Of a stretch of DNA of 31,460 bases, positions 1 to 8,689 are shown piece by piece. The stretch lies in assembly GCA_947259685.1 (NCBI GenBank), contig CAMYNC010000022.1, forward strand, positions 1 through 31,460, read 5' to 3'. A program made the position numbers and the translations under genes. Position 1 is the stretch's first letter. Each line of letters begins with the position of its first letter. The notes under the pieces were generated by a model that made no database searches, was not told where the DNA came from, and saw nothing but the letters and a program-made list of their open reading frames with translations. The DNA is from an uncultured Desulfuromonadales bacterium. GTDB lineage: Bacteria > Desulfobacterota > Desulfuromonadia > Desulfuromonadales > Geopsychrobacteraceae.

Positions 1-615
1 ACGAAACAAAAGCGGCTGCAGCAGCTCGATCATTGCTTGCAAACGGGCCCACCAATTCCCTACAAGCGCCCCTCTTTCCCGTTTGAGCTCAGCCACCTCT
101 TCGTGAATCAGCGGAAAAAAGTGCAAAACCAGCAATAGCAACCCACCGGCCTCAGCCACCGGAACCTTGAGTCTCTGCAATGGCGACAACAGTCGCGCCA
201 ATCCCCAGGCCAACTCAGCAGGCTTGGTTGTCCAGGCCAGCAACAGGGAAAATAAAATCGCCAACAGCAGCTGACTATCGACCAGCAGACCGCGCAGCAG
301 GCCATCATAAGACAACCAGCTGGTGCCGAACAGGGTGCGGCCTGGGGTAAAGCAAAGATGCAGCAGCAAAGTAAATAAAAGCAGCCAACGCACCAGCTTC
401 ACGACTCGCAGACTGTCTTGCCTAGCACCGCAACAGGCAGCGGCGCCGGCACCCCAGAGGCCTGTAAGCAACAGCAACCGCAGCGGCCCGCTGGCAGCAA
501 ACAGACAAGCGATCAGACCGACCAGCAGCAGCAACTTTAACCTAGGGTCAAAACGGTGCAGCCAGCTATCTCCCTGACGGAAAGTCCCTGGATTGAGTTT
601 GCTCAGAGTCAGCAT
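1..615 (-). CDS. ECF transporter transmembrane (T) subunit, EcfT/CbiQ family, 3' end cut by window edge
   Basis: An open frame runs without a stop from an ATG at 615 to base 1, giving 205 residues; the C-terminus lies outside the window. The start reads MLTLSKLNPG, followed by FDPRLKLLLL, the typical EcfT opening in which a D-P-R-x-K-L motif precedes the first membrane helix. Several long hydrophobic Leu-rich segments follow, then a charged EEVAELKRERG stretch that matches the cytoplasmic coupling helix of T subunits, which contacts the ATPases. In this family the protein joins a substrate-binding S subunit to two ATPases for vitamin or metal uptake. The S subunit and ATPases would lie beyond the left edge, so the substrate cannot be told. 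There is no clear Shine-Dalgarno sequence before the ATG. The gene follows leuB on the same strand, separated by a hairpin. Confidence 0.8.
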   Translation of the reverse strand, partial: MLTLSKLNPGTFRQGDSWLHRFDPRLKLLLLVGLIACLFAASGPLRLLLLTGLWGAGAAACCGARQDSLRVVKLVRWLLLFTLLLHLCFTPGRTLFGTSWLSYDGLLRGLLVDSQLLLAILFSLLLAWTTKPAELAWGLARLLSPLQRLKVPVAEAGGLLLLVLHFFPLIHEEVAELKRERGALVGNWWARLQAMIELLQPLLFR

Positions 616-624
616 TAAGCACAA

Positions 625-648
625 CAGGGGGCTTTAAAAAGCCCCCTG
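625..648 (-). terminator. Hairpin between leuB and the EcfT gene
   Basis: Perfect 8-bp inverted repeat CAGGGGGC / GCCCCCTG (625-632 and 641-648) with an 8-base A/T loop. On the minus strand it lies 53 bases after the leuB stop. It is not followed by a solid T run, so termination may be partial. A TTGACA at 652-657 on the minus strand lies just ahead and could serve a promoter for the EcfT gene, but its -10 partner is poor. Confidence 0.45.
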
Positions 649-701
649 CCTAGTGTCAAGGATTGCCCATGCGGGACAAATCGATTGCGCTATGCCAGCG
701 C

Positions 702-1910
<1,209 letters not shown>

Positions 1911-1974
1911 TCACCTGGAGCAACTTGAAAGATGTGAGCCGACCAAAGCATCGCTTAACCAAGGAGTGCTCAAT

Positions 1975-2009
1975 AAAAAGCCGAAGAGAAGATTGCCCTT
2001 CGGCTTTTT
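1975..2009. terminator. Bidirectional terminator after sulP
   Basis: A 12-bp perfect stem, AAAAAGCCGAAG (1975-1986) with CTTCGGCTTTTT (1998-2009), has an 11-base loop and a T tract on either strand. It sits 20 bases past the sulP stop codon and separates sulP from the leuB promoter. Confidence 0.85.
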
Positions 2010-2028
2010 GAAAAAAGTTTCGAGCCGC

Positions 2029-3555
2029 CTAGGCCAGCTTATCGACTGCAACCCGGTAGCGTGGATCCTCCAGATTGACCTCAATCATACTGCCGGCATT
2101 AGCCAGCAGGACACGGCACTCCTCGCTCAAACCTTTTAACCGCAGTTTCTTGCCCTGATTCAAATAACGCTCGGTCAGACTGTTGATCGCTTCCAGACCG
2201 GAATGGTCGCACACCCGCGCTCTGGTAAAATCGATGACCACCTGCTCCGGATCATTCTGGGGGGTAAACTGATCATAAAAACTACGGATCGAGCCGAAGA
2301 ACAATGGTCCGCTGAGCTGGTAAATCTTAGCCCCCTGCCCATCCACCTGGGTCAGCGAATCGACCCGTTTGGCACTTTCCCAGGCAAACACCAGCGCTGA
2401 CACCACCACCCCAACAGCCACCGCAACCGCCAGGTCAGAAACCACCGTCACCCCTGAAACCAGTACCAGCACCAAAGCATCGCTGCGCGGAATTTTGTTT
2501 AGGATGCGCAAACTCGACCAGGCGAAGGTACCGACCACTACCATGAACATAACCCCAACCAGGGCCGCCAGCGGAATCATTTCGATCAGGCTGGAGGCCA
2601 GCACAATAAAGCCCAGCAAACTTAACGCGGCAGTGATGCCGGAAAGTCGCCCGCGGCCGCCAGAACTGATATTGATCATGCTCTGACCGATCATCGCACA
2701 GCCACCCATACCACTGAAGAAGCCGGTCACCACATTGGCGACTCCCTGACCGATACATTCTTTATTGCCACGACCACGTGTTTCCGTCAGTTCATCGACC
2801 AGGGTCATGGTCATCAGCGATTCGATCAAACCGATAGCTGCCAGAATCACCGAATAGGGCAAAATGATCAGGAGATTATCCAGGGTCACCGGCACCATGG
2901 GAATATGGAACTGCGGCAAGCCGCCAGCGACTGAGGCCAGGTCGCCAACCATGCGGGTATCAAGATTCAGGCCGTGCGCTAAAGCAGTGACTACGACAAT
3001 TGCCGCCAACGACGACGGAATAGCGCGGGTCAATTTCGGCAGAAAATGGATGATCGCCATCGTCAACAGGACCAGCCCGAGCATCAGGTAGAGTTGCGGC
3101 CCCTGCAACCATTGCTGGATCCCGGCATCATCAGCCATCTTGAACTGGCCGAGCTGGGCGAGAAAAATAACAATAGCAAGACCGTTAACAAACCCGAGCA
3201 TCACTGGATGCGGGATCAGGCGGACGAACTTCCCCAAACGCAACACCCCGGCACTGATCTGAATGATCCCCATCAGCACCACCGCGGCGAACAGATACTC
3301 AACTCCGTGATCTGCAACCAGATTGACCATCACCACTGCCAGGGCTCCGGTTGCCCCGGAAATCATCCCCGGCCGTCCCCCGGCAACGGCAGTAATCAAG
3401 CCAACGATAAAAGCAGCATAGAGCCCGACCAATGGATCGACCCCGGCGACAAAAGAAAAGGCGACCGCTTCCGGCACCAGGGCCAGGGCCACGGTCAGCC
3501 CGGAGAGAAGATCATCTTTATAACTGGCTGACTTTCTGACAAAAAACTCGAACAT
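2029..3555 (-). CDS. SulP family inorganic anion transporter with C-terminal STAS domain
   Basis: A 508-residue inner-membrane transporter. The first two thirds are strongly hydrophobic, with the SulP core visible as [24 protein letters not shown] near residue 30 and [11 protein letters not shown] near residue 65, compatible with the family's 14 membrane segments. The last ~110 residues form a cytoplasmic STAS domain ([10 protein letters not shown], then [20 protein letters not shown]). SulP proteins carry sulfate, bicarbonate or other anions by Na+ or H+ coupling or exchange. The substrate cannot be read from sequence and there is no adjacent carbonic anhydrase or sulfate-assimilation gene. 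The ATG at 3555 is preceded by AAAGGAA. The gene appears monocistronic, with its own promoter and terminator. Confidence 0.92.
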   Translation of the reverse strand: MFEFFVRKSASYKDDLLSGLTVALALVPEAVAFSFVAGVDPLVGLYAAFIVGLITAVAGGRPGMISGATGALAVVMVNLVADHGVEYLFAAVVLMGIIQISAGVLRLGKFVRLIPHPVMLGFVNGLAIVIFLAQLGQFKMADDAGIQQWLQGPQLYLMLGLVLLTMAIIHFLPKLTRAIPSSLAAIVVVTALAHGLNLDTRMVGDLASVAGGLPQFHIPMVPVTLDNLLIILPYSVILAAIGLIESLMTMTLVDELTETRGRGNKECIGQGVANVVTGFFSGMGGCAMIGQSMINISSGGRGRLSGITAALSLLGFIVLASSLIEMIPLAALVGVMFMVVVGTFAWSSLRILNKIPRSDALVLVLVSGVTVVSDLAVAVAVGVVVSALVFAWESAKRVDSLTQVDGQGAKIYQLSGPLFFGSIRSFYDQFTPQNDPEQVVIDFTRARVCDHSGLEAINSLTERYLNQGKKLRLKGLSEECRVLLANAGSMIEVNLEDPRYRVAVDKLA

Positions 3556-3599
3556 GTTATTCCTTTACAACAGACTTATTCTTGGCGCAAAAGACGCCG

Positions 3600-3628
3600 A
3601 CTATAGTCGTTAAAGGAAGGCTTGGCAA
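3600..3628 (-). promoter_or_regulatory. Sigma-70 promoter of the sulP gene
   Basis: On the minus strand TTGCCA (3628-3623) is followed after 17 bases by TATAGT (3605-3600), giving a start near 3593 and a ~40-base leader. The -10 hexamer is the same as that of leuB. Confidence 0.6.
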
Positions 3629-3653
3629 GTAGGAATGAACAATATTAGTTTTT

Positions 3654-3816
3654 ACCTGAATCAGTGAGTATCCGGCGGTGAATAGCACAAATCATTGAAT
3701 TGCCTTAGCACTGCAAAAATCACCGCTGTACCTTTGGGTGCAGCTCAGATTTTAGCATCACTCATTCAATCCAAGCACTTGCACTCTTCATCCACCGTTT
3801 ACTCACTGATTCAGGT
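3654..3816 (+). mobile_element. Miniature inverted-repeat element, copy 1 (163 bp)
   Basis: The ends are the perfect inverted repeat ACCTGAATCAGTGAG (3654-3668) and CTCACTGATTCAGGT (3802-3816), flanked by TTT on both sides, a possible 3-bp target duplication. The interior has no ORF. A central hairpin can form from GCTGTACC (3725-3732) and GGGTGCAGC (ending 3744), enclosed by AAAATC/GATTTT. The subterminal arms also pair imperfectly, so the whole unit can fold as one long stem. A second copy in opposite orientation lies at 8466-8629; by hand alignment about 140 of 164 positions agree. It resembles non-autonomous MITE or ERIC-like repeats; no transposase is in the window. Confidence 0.85.
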
Positions 3817-3888
3817 TTTAAAAGTCTGGGAACAGCAGGCCGACAGGCAATCAAGATTGCACAGCTGAATCCTGCCATTTAAGGATCC

Positions 3889-4044
3889 TTAGGAGGAAGA
3901 TCGATCGAGCCTAAGAAGATATTCTGCCAACAAAACCCAAGGCACCAGAACGCTACCATCATTAGCGAGGAATAATCCCCGCAGTAGGTTGTTTTCATCT
4001 TGGGCGATAGTGTTTAATGATTCGCGCACGATATACCGTTTCAT
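3889..4044 (-). CDS. Possible small protein or gene remnant, 51 aa, unrecognised
   Basis: An open frame runs from ATG at 4044 to TAA at 3889. It begins MKRYIVRESLNTIAQDENN and has a hydrophobic middle (GLFLANDGSVLVPWVLLAEY). Codon choice resembles nearby genes and the composition looks protein-like. Against it, there is no Shine-Dalgarno before the ATG, no family is recognised, and the frame begins only 24 bases from the ompA start on the other strand, so it occupies the space where the ompA promoter should be. It could be the remnant of a larger gene or a chance frame. The rest of the gap between copy 1 of the repeat element and ompA (3817-4068) holds only a short CTTAGG/CCTAAG inverted repeat near 3888-3916. 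Confidence 0.3.
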   Translation of the reverse strand: MKRYIVRESLNTIAQDENNLLRGLFLANDGSVLVPWVLLAEYLLRLDRSSS

Positions 4045-4068
4045 GTATTGATTTCAGGAGGTCTTTTT

Positions 4069-5256
4069 ATGCTCAAAAAATTATTGATCCTGTGCTCCCT
4101 TGCCGCTTGGCTTGCCGCTCCTGCCTGGGCAGGCATCACTCCGGGAAGCTTTTCCCTGTCTCCGATGGTCGGTGGTCATATATTTGAAGGGAATCAGTCC
4201 TTAAAAAACTCACTGCTGGTTGGCATCGGACTTGGCTATAATCTGACAGAGCATGCCGCCCTCGAAGCCGTGTACACCCAAACCGATGCCGATGCCAAAG
4301 ATGTCTCAACCACCGATTCAAAAGTCAAAACCTATCGCCTTGATGCGCTATATCACTTGATGCCGGAAAACGATTTGGTTCCTTATCTTGCGGTCGGTGC
4401 TGGTGGCATCAACATCAATCCAGAGGGCCCAAGTTCACGAACACATTTCATGCTCAACTACGGAGTCGGGATCAAATATTTCCTCGGTCAATGGGTTGCC
4501 TTAAGAGCAGATGTTCGTCACCTGCTCGACTTTCCTGAACCTTACAATAACCTGCTCTATAGCGCTGGGCTCTATTTTCAATTCGGTGCCCCGTCCGCAG
4601 CTCCGAAACCGGTTGCTATTCCGGCCGCACCAGCACCGACCCCGCTCGACAGCGATGCGGATGGGGTGCTAGACGAACAAGATAAGTGCCCGAGCACCCC
4701 CGAAGGCGCCTCGGTCGACAGCAGCGGTTGTCCGCTTGACACTGATGGCGACGGCGTAACCGATGATCTCGACAAGTGCCCGAACACCCTCAAAGACGCT
4801 CCAGTCAACAGCAGCGGATGCCCCCTGGATAGCGATGGCGACGGCGTCTTCGATGATCTCGACAAATGTTCTGACACCCCCAAAGGGGTCTCTATCGATG
4901 CCACAGGTTGCCCGACCACACTAAACCTGCAGATCAACTTTGGCCTCGACAGCGACAGCATTGGTGAACAATACATGAGTGAGATCGCCAAAGCGGCCCA
5001 GTGCATCAATGAGTACCCCGGCAACATCGTCTTCATCGACGGTCATACCGACAGCCAGGGCCCTGCTGAATACAATCAGCAACTCTCCGTGCAGCGCGCA
5101 ACTGCCGTGGCGAAAACCTTGGTCGATAAATTTGCGATTCCGCCCAAGCGCTTGAACGCTCGGGGCTTTGGCGACAGCCAGCCGATTGCAGACAATGCGA
5201 CCAAGGAAGGCCGTTTTACGAACCGCCGGGTTGAGGTTGCCTGCGGCGCTGAATAA
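4069..5256 (+). CDS. OmpA-family outer membrane protein with calcium-type (TSP3) repeats
   Basis: A 395-residue protein. Residues 1-21 form a signal peptide with an A-W-A cleavage site. Residues ~22-180 form an eight-stranded-type OmpA barrel rich in alternating aromatic segments, followed by a Pro/Ala linker. Residues 194-283 hold three 30-residue repeats of the D-x-D-x-D-G-V type with paired cysteines, known from thrombospondin type 3 repeats as calcium sites. The last ~110 residues are the OmpA C-terminal domain, with FIDGHTDSQG and NRRVEV, which binds peptidoglycan. The role is structural, linking outer membrane and cell wall. The ATG at 4069 is chosen because AGGAGGT lies 6 bases ahead and begins a proper signal peptide; an upstream TTG at 4048 has no such support. 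A strong terminator follows. Confidence 0.93.
   Translation: MLKKLLILCSLAAWLAAPAWAGITPGSFSLSPMVGGHIFEGNQSLKNSLLVGIGLGYNLTEHAALEAVYTQTDADAKDVSTTDSKVKTYRLDALYHLMPENDLVPYLAVGAGGININPEGPSSRTHFMLNYGVGIKYFLGQWVALRADVRHLLDFPEPYNNLLYSAGLYFQFGAPSAAPKPVAIPAAPAPTPLDSDADGVLDEQDKCPSTPEGASVDSSGCPLDTDGDGVTDDLDKCPNTLKDAPVNSSGCPLDSDGDGVFDDLDKCSDTPKGVSIDATGCPTTLNLQINFGLDSDSIGEQYMSEIAKAAQCINEYPGNIVFIDGHTDSQGPAEYNQQLSVQRATAVAKTLVDKFAIPPKRLNARGFGDSQPIADNATKEGRFTNRRVEVACGAE
4648..4917 (+). repeat. Three 90-bp in-frame tandem repeats inside the OmpA gene
   Basis: Units at 4648-4737, 4738-4827 and 4828-4917 each encode 30 residues of the pattern D-[ST]-D-x-D-G-V-x-D-x-x-D-K-C followed ten or so residues later by GCP. 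They are thrombospondin type 3-like calcium-binding repeats between barrel and peptidoglycan-binding domain. The first cysteine context changes from KCPS/KCPN to KCSD in unit 3. Confidence 0.85.
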
Positions 5257-5273
5257 TCATCCGCTCAGCAGAT

Positions 5274-5321
5274 TGAAAACTGAAACGGCCGGGAGCGCGC
5301 TCCCGGCCGTTTCAGTTTTCA
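5274..5321. terminator. Perfect 48-bp palindromic terminator shared by convergent genes
   Basis: Bases 5274-5297 are fully complementary to 5298-5321 with no mismatch. The G+C-rich core (ACGGCCGGGAGCGC on the left arm) is flanked by AAAACTGAA/TTCAGTTTT arms. It lies just past the OmpA stop on the plus strand. On the minus strand it includes the stop codon (5314-5312) of the cobalamin-type radical SAM gene. The hairpin must have a tight loop of about 4 bases. Confidence 0.85.
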
Positions 5322-7000
5322 GTGAGGGGAATTTCCATAACCTCAAGCCCCGAGCCGCTTCTGGTCTGATAAAGATAAAGCAGCAAGGTTCGCCCTGGAT
5401 ATTCGGCAAGATGTTCAAATACGCCGGCAACGTATTGCAGCTTGCCAGCGCGTTGCAAATCTTTGATTTCAGCTTTCACCCGCTGACGCACCCGCTGCTG
5501 TTCCGGTTCGGTCAAGGCAGCATTGAAAAACTCCGGCTCCCGCCCAGACACCACCCGCTCATGATGGGCATAATCTCTAGCCAGAGCTTCACCTAGCCGG
5601 GGAAGTTTTTCTGGCGGGCTGGTTGCTGTTAAAAATGCAAATAGAACCTCATAAAGGGCGCGCAAGGAACGGCTTTGTTGATAAAGCCCTTGCTCCCGCC
5701 AATAACCATCTAAAGCAGATAAGACCTGGGACAAGCTGCCAAAATCTTCAATAAGCTCTCTAAGCAAGAAGCTGAAGCGCCCACTGTTGTTCAGCAGATC
5801 AAGCAACCGGCCGATGCCGCGCAATTTCTCCAGCTCGGCATAATTGATATCCTTCGACTGAAGGACGGTATAGGGAGGGTTCGGATCAAACTTCAGCCCC
5901 AAATCGGCCGCCTGGGCACGCAATGGCGAACCGGGCAGCAACTTAACCGGCTCAACCTGCAGATGCTGCGGACAAAGTTCAGCTGTCCAATCGAGCGATT
6001 GCAGAAACTGTGCATAAGTATCTCCAGGCAACCCGGCAATCAGATCCAGATGCAGATGGATGTTCCCCTGTTTGCGTAAGCGTTTGACGTTCTTCGCCAG
6101 CAACTCCAAGGAAGCGCTACGTTCGATGCGGGCCAAAGTTTCCGGCAGCGTCGACTGCACGCCGATTTCAAACTGAAATATCCCCTTCGGCACCTCTGCC
6201 AACAGCTGCATTGTTGTGTCATCAAGCAGATGGGCACCGATCTCAAAATGAAAACGGATCGAGCGGTTATGCTTGAGGATAAAACGAAAGATCTCCTGGC
6301 TGCGCTGATTGCTGTAGTTAAAAGTTCGATCAACAAATTTAATCTGCGCAACCTTGTTTTCCATCAAAAACAGCAGATCGGCCTTGATCCGCTGCATGGA
6401 AAAGGAACGCACCCGGTTATCCAGGGAGCTCATGCAGAAACTGCAGTTGTAGGGGCAGCCGCGGCTGGTTTCAAAATAGACCAGGGTGCGCGACAGATCG
6501 ACCAAACCGGCAGTAAAGGGGGATGGCAACAGATCGAGGTCGGCCAATTGGCTCTGGCCGTTCATTGTTGGAGCCGCCAGGGTCCTCAAGCCTGGCAAAG
6601 CTTCTGGCTGCCGACCGTTTGCCCAGGCCGAGAGCAGATGTTTCAGTGGCAGCTCACCTTCTCCGCTGATGATAGCAGCGATTGGATAGCGGGCGAAAAC
6701 ACCTTCATCTTCAAAAGAAATTTCTGGCCCGCCCAGTACAATACGCAGCCCAGGCATGACCAGTTGCAGACATTCAAGTAATTCTAAGGTGGCTTGACGG
6801 TTCCAGATATAAACCGAAAAACACACCACATCCGGCTGCAGCGCCGCAATCTGCGCCAAAACCGACTCTTTCGGCTCGTGAACAGTGAATTCACGCAGCA
6901 GGAGTTCGCCGCAATCTTCGCGACAAAATGCCGCCAGGCAGGGAAGCGCTAGGCTGGCGTGAATATATTTACTGTGCAGGGTGGTCAGGAGAGTCCGCAT
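5312..7000 (-). CDS. Cobalamin-binding-domain radical SAM protein (DUF4080-like)
   Basis: A 562-residue protein. The N-terminal ~130 residues look like a B12-binding Rossmann-type domain (VVCFSVYIWNRQ, IVLGGPEISFE). The radical SAM core follows, with the cluster motif C182-x3-C186-x2-C189 in SRGCPYNCSFC, then KFVDRTFNYS and FEIGVQST typical of the B12-binding radical SAM class. The C-terminal ~180 residues match the DUF4080 type. Family members ligate a 4Fe-4S cluster and cleave S-adenosylmethionine; the substrate of this subgroup is unknown. The start MRTLLTTLHSKYIHASLAL is the family start, although no Shine-Dalgarno precedes it and a promoter-like pair lies so close that the mRNA may be almost leaderless. 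Its stop codon lies inside the shared palindromic terminator. It diverges from a second radical SAM gene. Confidence 0.9.
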   Translation of the reverse strand: MRTLLTTLHSKYIHASLALPCLAAFCREDCGELLLREFTVHEPKESVLAQIAALQPDVVCFSVYIWNRQATLELLECLQLVMPGLRIVLGGPEISFEDEGVFARYPIAAIISGEGELPLKHLLSAWANGRQPEALPGLRTLAAPTMNGQSQLADLDLLPSPFTAGLVDLSRTLVYFETSRGCPYNCSFCMSSLDNRVRSFSMQRIKADLLFLMENKVAQIKFVDRTFNYSNQRSQEIFRFILKHNRSIRFHFEIGAHLLDDTTMQLLAEVPKGIFQFEIGVQSTLPETLARIERSASLELLAKNVKRLRKQGNIHLHLDLIAGLPGDTYAQFLQSLDWTAELCPQHLQVEPVKLLPGSPLRAQAADLGLKFDPNPPYTVLQSKDINYAELEKLRGIGRLLDLLNNSGRFSFLLRELIEDFGSLSQVLSALDGYWREQGLYQQSRSLRALYEVLFAFLTATSPPEKLPRLGEALARDYAHHERVVSGREPEFFNAALTEPEQQRVRQRVKAEIKDLQRAGKLQYVAGVFEHLAEYPGRTLLLYLYQTRSGSGLEVMEIPLTEN

Positions 7001-7007
7001 GAGCGGG

Positions 7008-7037
7008 AGGATAGCTCATCGACAGTTGCCGGTTCAA
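7008..7037 (-). promoter_or_regulatory. Candidate promoter of the cobalamin-type radical SAM gene
   Basis: On the minus strand TTGAAC (7037-7032), 18 bases, then TATCCT (7013-7008). The predicted transcript start is at or within a few bases of the ATG at 7000, which would make the mRNA leaderless and fits the absence of a Shine-Dalgarno sequence. Confidence 0.35.
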
Positions 7038-7128
7038 GGTTTTGCTGCCCTCTGTGCAACAGCCGCCTTGATACTTTCGCCGGCTTCGGCTCCTATGCTA
7101 TGCTCCGCCGGCACTGAAAGGAAAAACC

Positions 7129-8466
7129 ATGAGTCAGAAAAAAACTATCCTCGCCGTGGTGGCAGATGAAAGCGGTGAGGTTTTTGAGCATCCGGAGCTA
7201 TTGCTGGCGGGAATGAACGGCATGAGCATTCGTCCCCCAGAGTTGGACGAGCTGATCCCGCTGCCAGAGGGCAGTCGGCTATTCACCATACCGGATACGC
7301 CACCGATCGGCTTTGACCGCCGTAGCGGCAAACAGATCGTCGCGGATCAGCTGCCCCGCAGCTGGGGAGGCGGCAGAATCCAGGCGGTTTCAGCCTTTGT
7401 CACCCCGGGCTTTACCCGTACGCTGCTGCCTGCCGCGGCCTATGCTCAGAAACAGGTTGAGCTGACCCTCTGGTCCTATACCGCGGTCGGCTGGTGTGTG
7501 GAAGAAGAACGTTTCTATGTGGCTGCGGTGCGGGTCGATCGCAACCAACAGTGGCAGCCGGAACATTTTGATGATCGCAAGCTGGAGCCACTGGTTCGGC
7601 AAAGAGTTGCCGAACAGCCAGAAAATCGTTTGATCGAACAACTTTCCCGCTGCGCCCTCGATTACCACTGCTTCGCCGCCAAAAACCTCTTTTTCAGCCG
7701 CTGGGAAGCGCCCCTGCCCTGCTCGCCCAGTTGCAACGCCCGTTGCGTTGGTTGTATTTCGCTGCAGGAAGCTCCAGACTGCTGCCCATCCAGCCAGGAA
7801 CGATTGAACTTTGTACCCACCGTTGAAGAGCTCTGCGAGGTTGCAGTACCGCATTTGCAGTCGGCGCAAAAGGCAATTGTCTCTTTCGGCCAGGGCTGCG
7901 AAGGTGATCCGATCCTCCAAGCTGAGACGATCTGCGCGGCGGTGAAAGAGATGCGCCAGCAGACCTCAGGTGGAACCATCAACTTTAATTCCAACGCCTC
8001 AATACCCGAGGCCATCGACAGCCTTGCCGCTGCCGGAATAGATTCCATCCGGATCTCCCTGAACTCGGTCCAGGAAAGCTTTTACAACGCCTATTACCGG
8101 CCGCAGGGCTACACCCTTGCACAGGTGCTCGACTCGGTTCATCGGGCCAAACAAAACGGCCTGTTCACCATGCTCAATTATCTGGTCTTCCCCGGCATCA
8201 ATGACCGCGAGGATGAAATTGAAGCGCTGCTGAAACTGATCGATTCAGCCGGGATCGACATGATCCAGATGCGGAATTTAAGTATCGATCCGCTGTTGTA
8301 TTGGAACAGCCTGCAAGCCGAGGACCAGGGGATCGGCATGAAACGTATGCTCGACCGCTTGAAGCAAGCAGCCCCAAAACTGCAGTTCGGATATTTCAAC
8401 CGCACCAAAGATAACTTTTATCCGCCAGGTTTTGAATCCGACTGGCCAATACCTGTTTTACTCTAA
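7129..8466 (+). CDS. Radical SAM protein with long N-terminal extension, substrate unknown
   Basis: A 445-residue protein. The cluster-binding motif is C202-x3-C206-x2-C209 (CNARCVGC), preceded by an extra C198 and followed by a CC pair at about residue 218. After it come SFGQGCEGDP, INFNSNAS, IDSIRISLNS and NYLVFPGINDREDE, the standard strands of a radical SAM TIM barrel like that of MoaA or pyruvate-formate-lyase activase relatives. The first ~195 residues have no recognisable domain and place the cluster motif unusually far from the N-terminus. The ATG at 7129 has AAAGGAAAAACC before it. It is transcribed away from the other radical SAM gene. The stop codon TAA (8464-8466) abuts copy 2 of the inverted-repeat element. 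Function cannot be assigned. Confidence 0.85.
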   Translation: MSQKKTILAVVADESGEVFEHPELLLAGMNGMSIRPPELDELIPLPEGSRLFTIPDTPPIGFDRRSGKQIVADQLPRSWGGGRIQAVSAFVTPGFTRTLLPAAAYAQKQVELTLWSYTAVGWCVEEERFYVAAVRVDRNQQWQPEHFDDRKLEPLVRQRVAEQPENRLIEQLSRCALDYHCFAAKNLFFSRWEAPLPCSPSCNARCVGCISLQEAPDCCPSSQERLNFVPTVEELCEVAVPHLQSAQKAIVSFGQGCEGDPILQAETICAAVKEMRQQTSGGTINFNSNASIPEAIDSLAAAGIDSIRISLNSVQESFYNAYYRPQGYTLAQVLDSVHRAKQNGLFTMLNYLVFPGINDREDEIEALLKLIDSAGIDMIQMRNLSIDPLLYWNSLQAEDQGIGMKRMLDRLKQAAPKLQFGYFNRTKDNFYPPGFESDWPIPVLL

Positions 8467-8629
8467 CCTGAATCAGTGAGGACCAGGCGGATGAAGAGTG
8501 CAAGTGCTTGGATTGAATAAGCGTTTCAAAAATCTTAGCTGCACCCAGAGGTTCAGCGGCGATTTTTGGGATGCTTAGGCAATTCAATGACTTGTGCTAT
8601 TCGCCGCCAGGGACCTCACTGATTCAGGT
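8466..8629 (-). mobile_element. Miniature inverted-repeat element, copy 2 (164 bp), inverted relative to copy 1
   Basis: Ends ACCTGAATCAGTGAG (8466-8480) and CTCACTGATTCAGGT (8615-8629) are identical to those of copy 1. It is flanked by CTA on both sides (8463-8465 and 8630-8632), consistent with a 3-bp target duplication. The reverse complement aligns along its full length with copy 1, including the conserved stretch ATTCAATCCAAGCACTTGCA and the central hairpin GCTGAACC/GGGTGCAGC. Its first base supplies the last base of the radical SAM stop codon. Confidence 0.85.
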
Positions 8630-8635
8630 CTAAAC

Positions 8636-8668
8636 AAAAACGGCGACCGAACCCCGGTCGCCGTTTTT
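8636..8668. terminator. Bidirectional terminator between convergent genes
   Basis: A 14-bp perfect stem, AAAAACGGCGACCG (8636-8649) with CGGTCGCCGTTTTT (8655-8668), has a 5-base loop and T tracts on both strands. It ends the plus-strand radical SAM gene and the minus-strand CPBP operon. Confidence 0.9.
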
Positions 8669-8689
8669 GTTTTTAACTGCCACAGAAAA

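Noticed and set aside
108..308. Minus-strand frame of 66 codons rich in Cys and Trp
   Set aside because: It is an out-of-frame shadow of the EcfT gene, which is open over the whole of 1-615 in another frame.
3046..3531. Plus-strand open frame of 161 codons across the sulP gene
   Set aside because: Antisense shadow of the SulP membrane domain; Pro/His/Gln-rich composition typical of such shadows.
4648..4917. Regular 90-bp repeats considered as a CRISPR-like or other non-coding repeat
   Set aside because: The units are in frame and encode the known calcium-type repeat of OmpA proteins; there are no unique spacers.
6230..6781. Plus-strand open frame of 183 codons inside the cobalamin-type radical SAM gene
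   Set aside because: Antisense to a well-supported gene, no recognisable domain, no ribosome binding site.
7068..7104. TTGATA with TATGCT repeats as promoter of the plus-strand radical SAM gene
   Set aside because: Spacing is 20 or 25 bases, outside the usual range, so the pair was not called.
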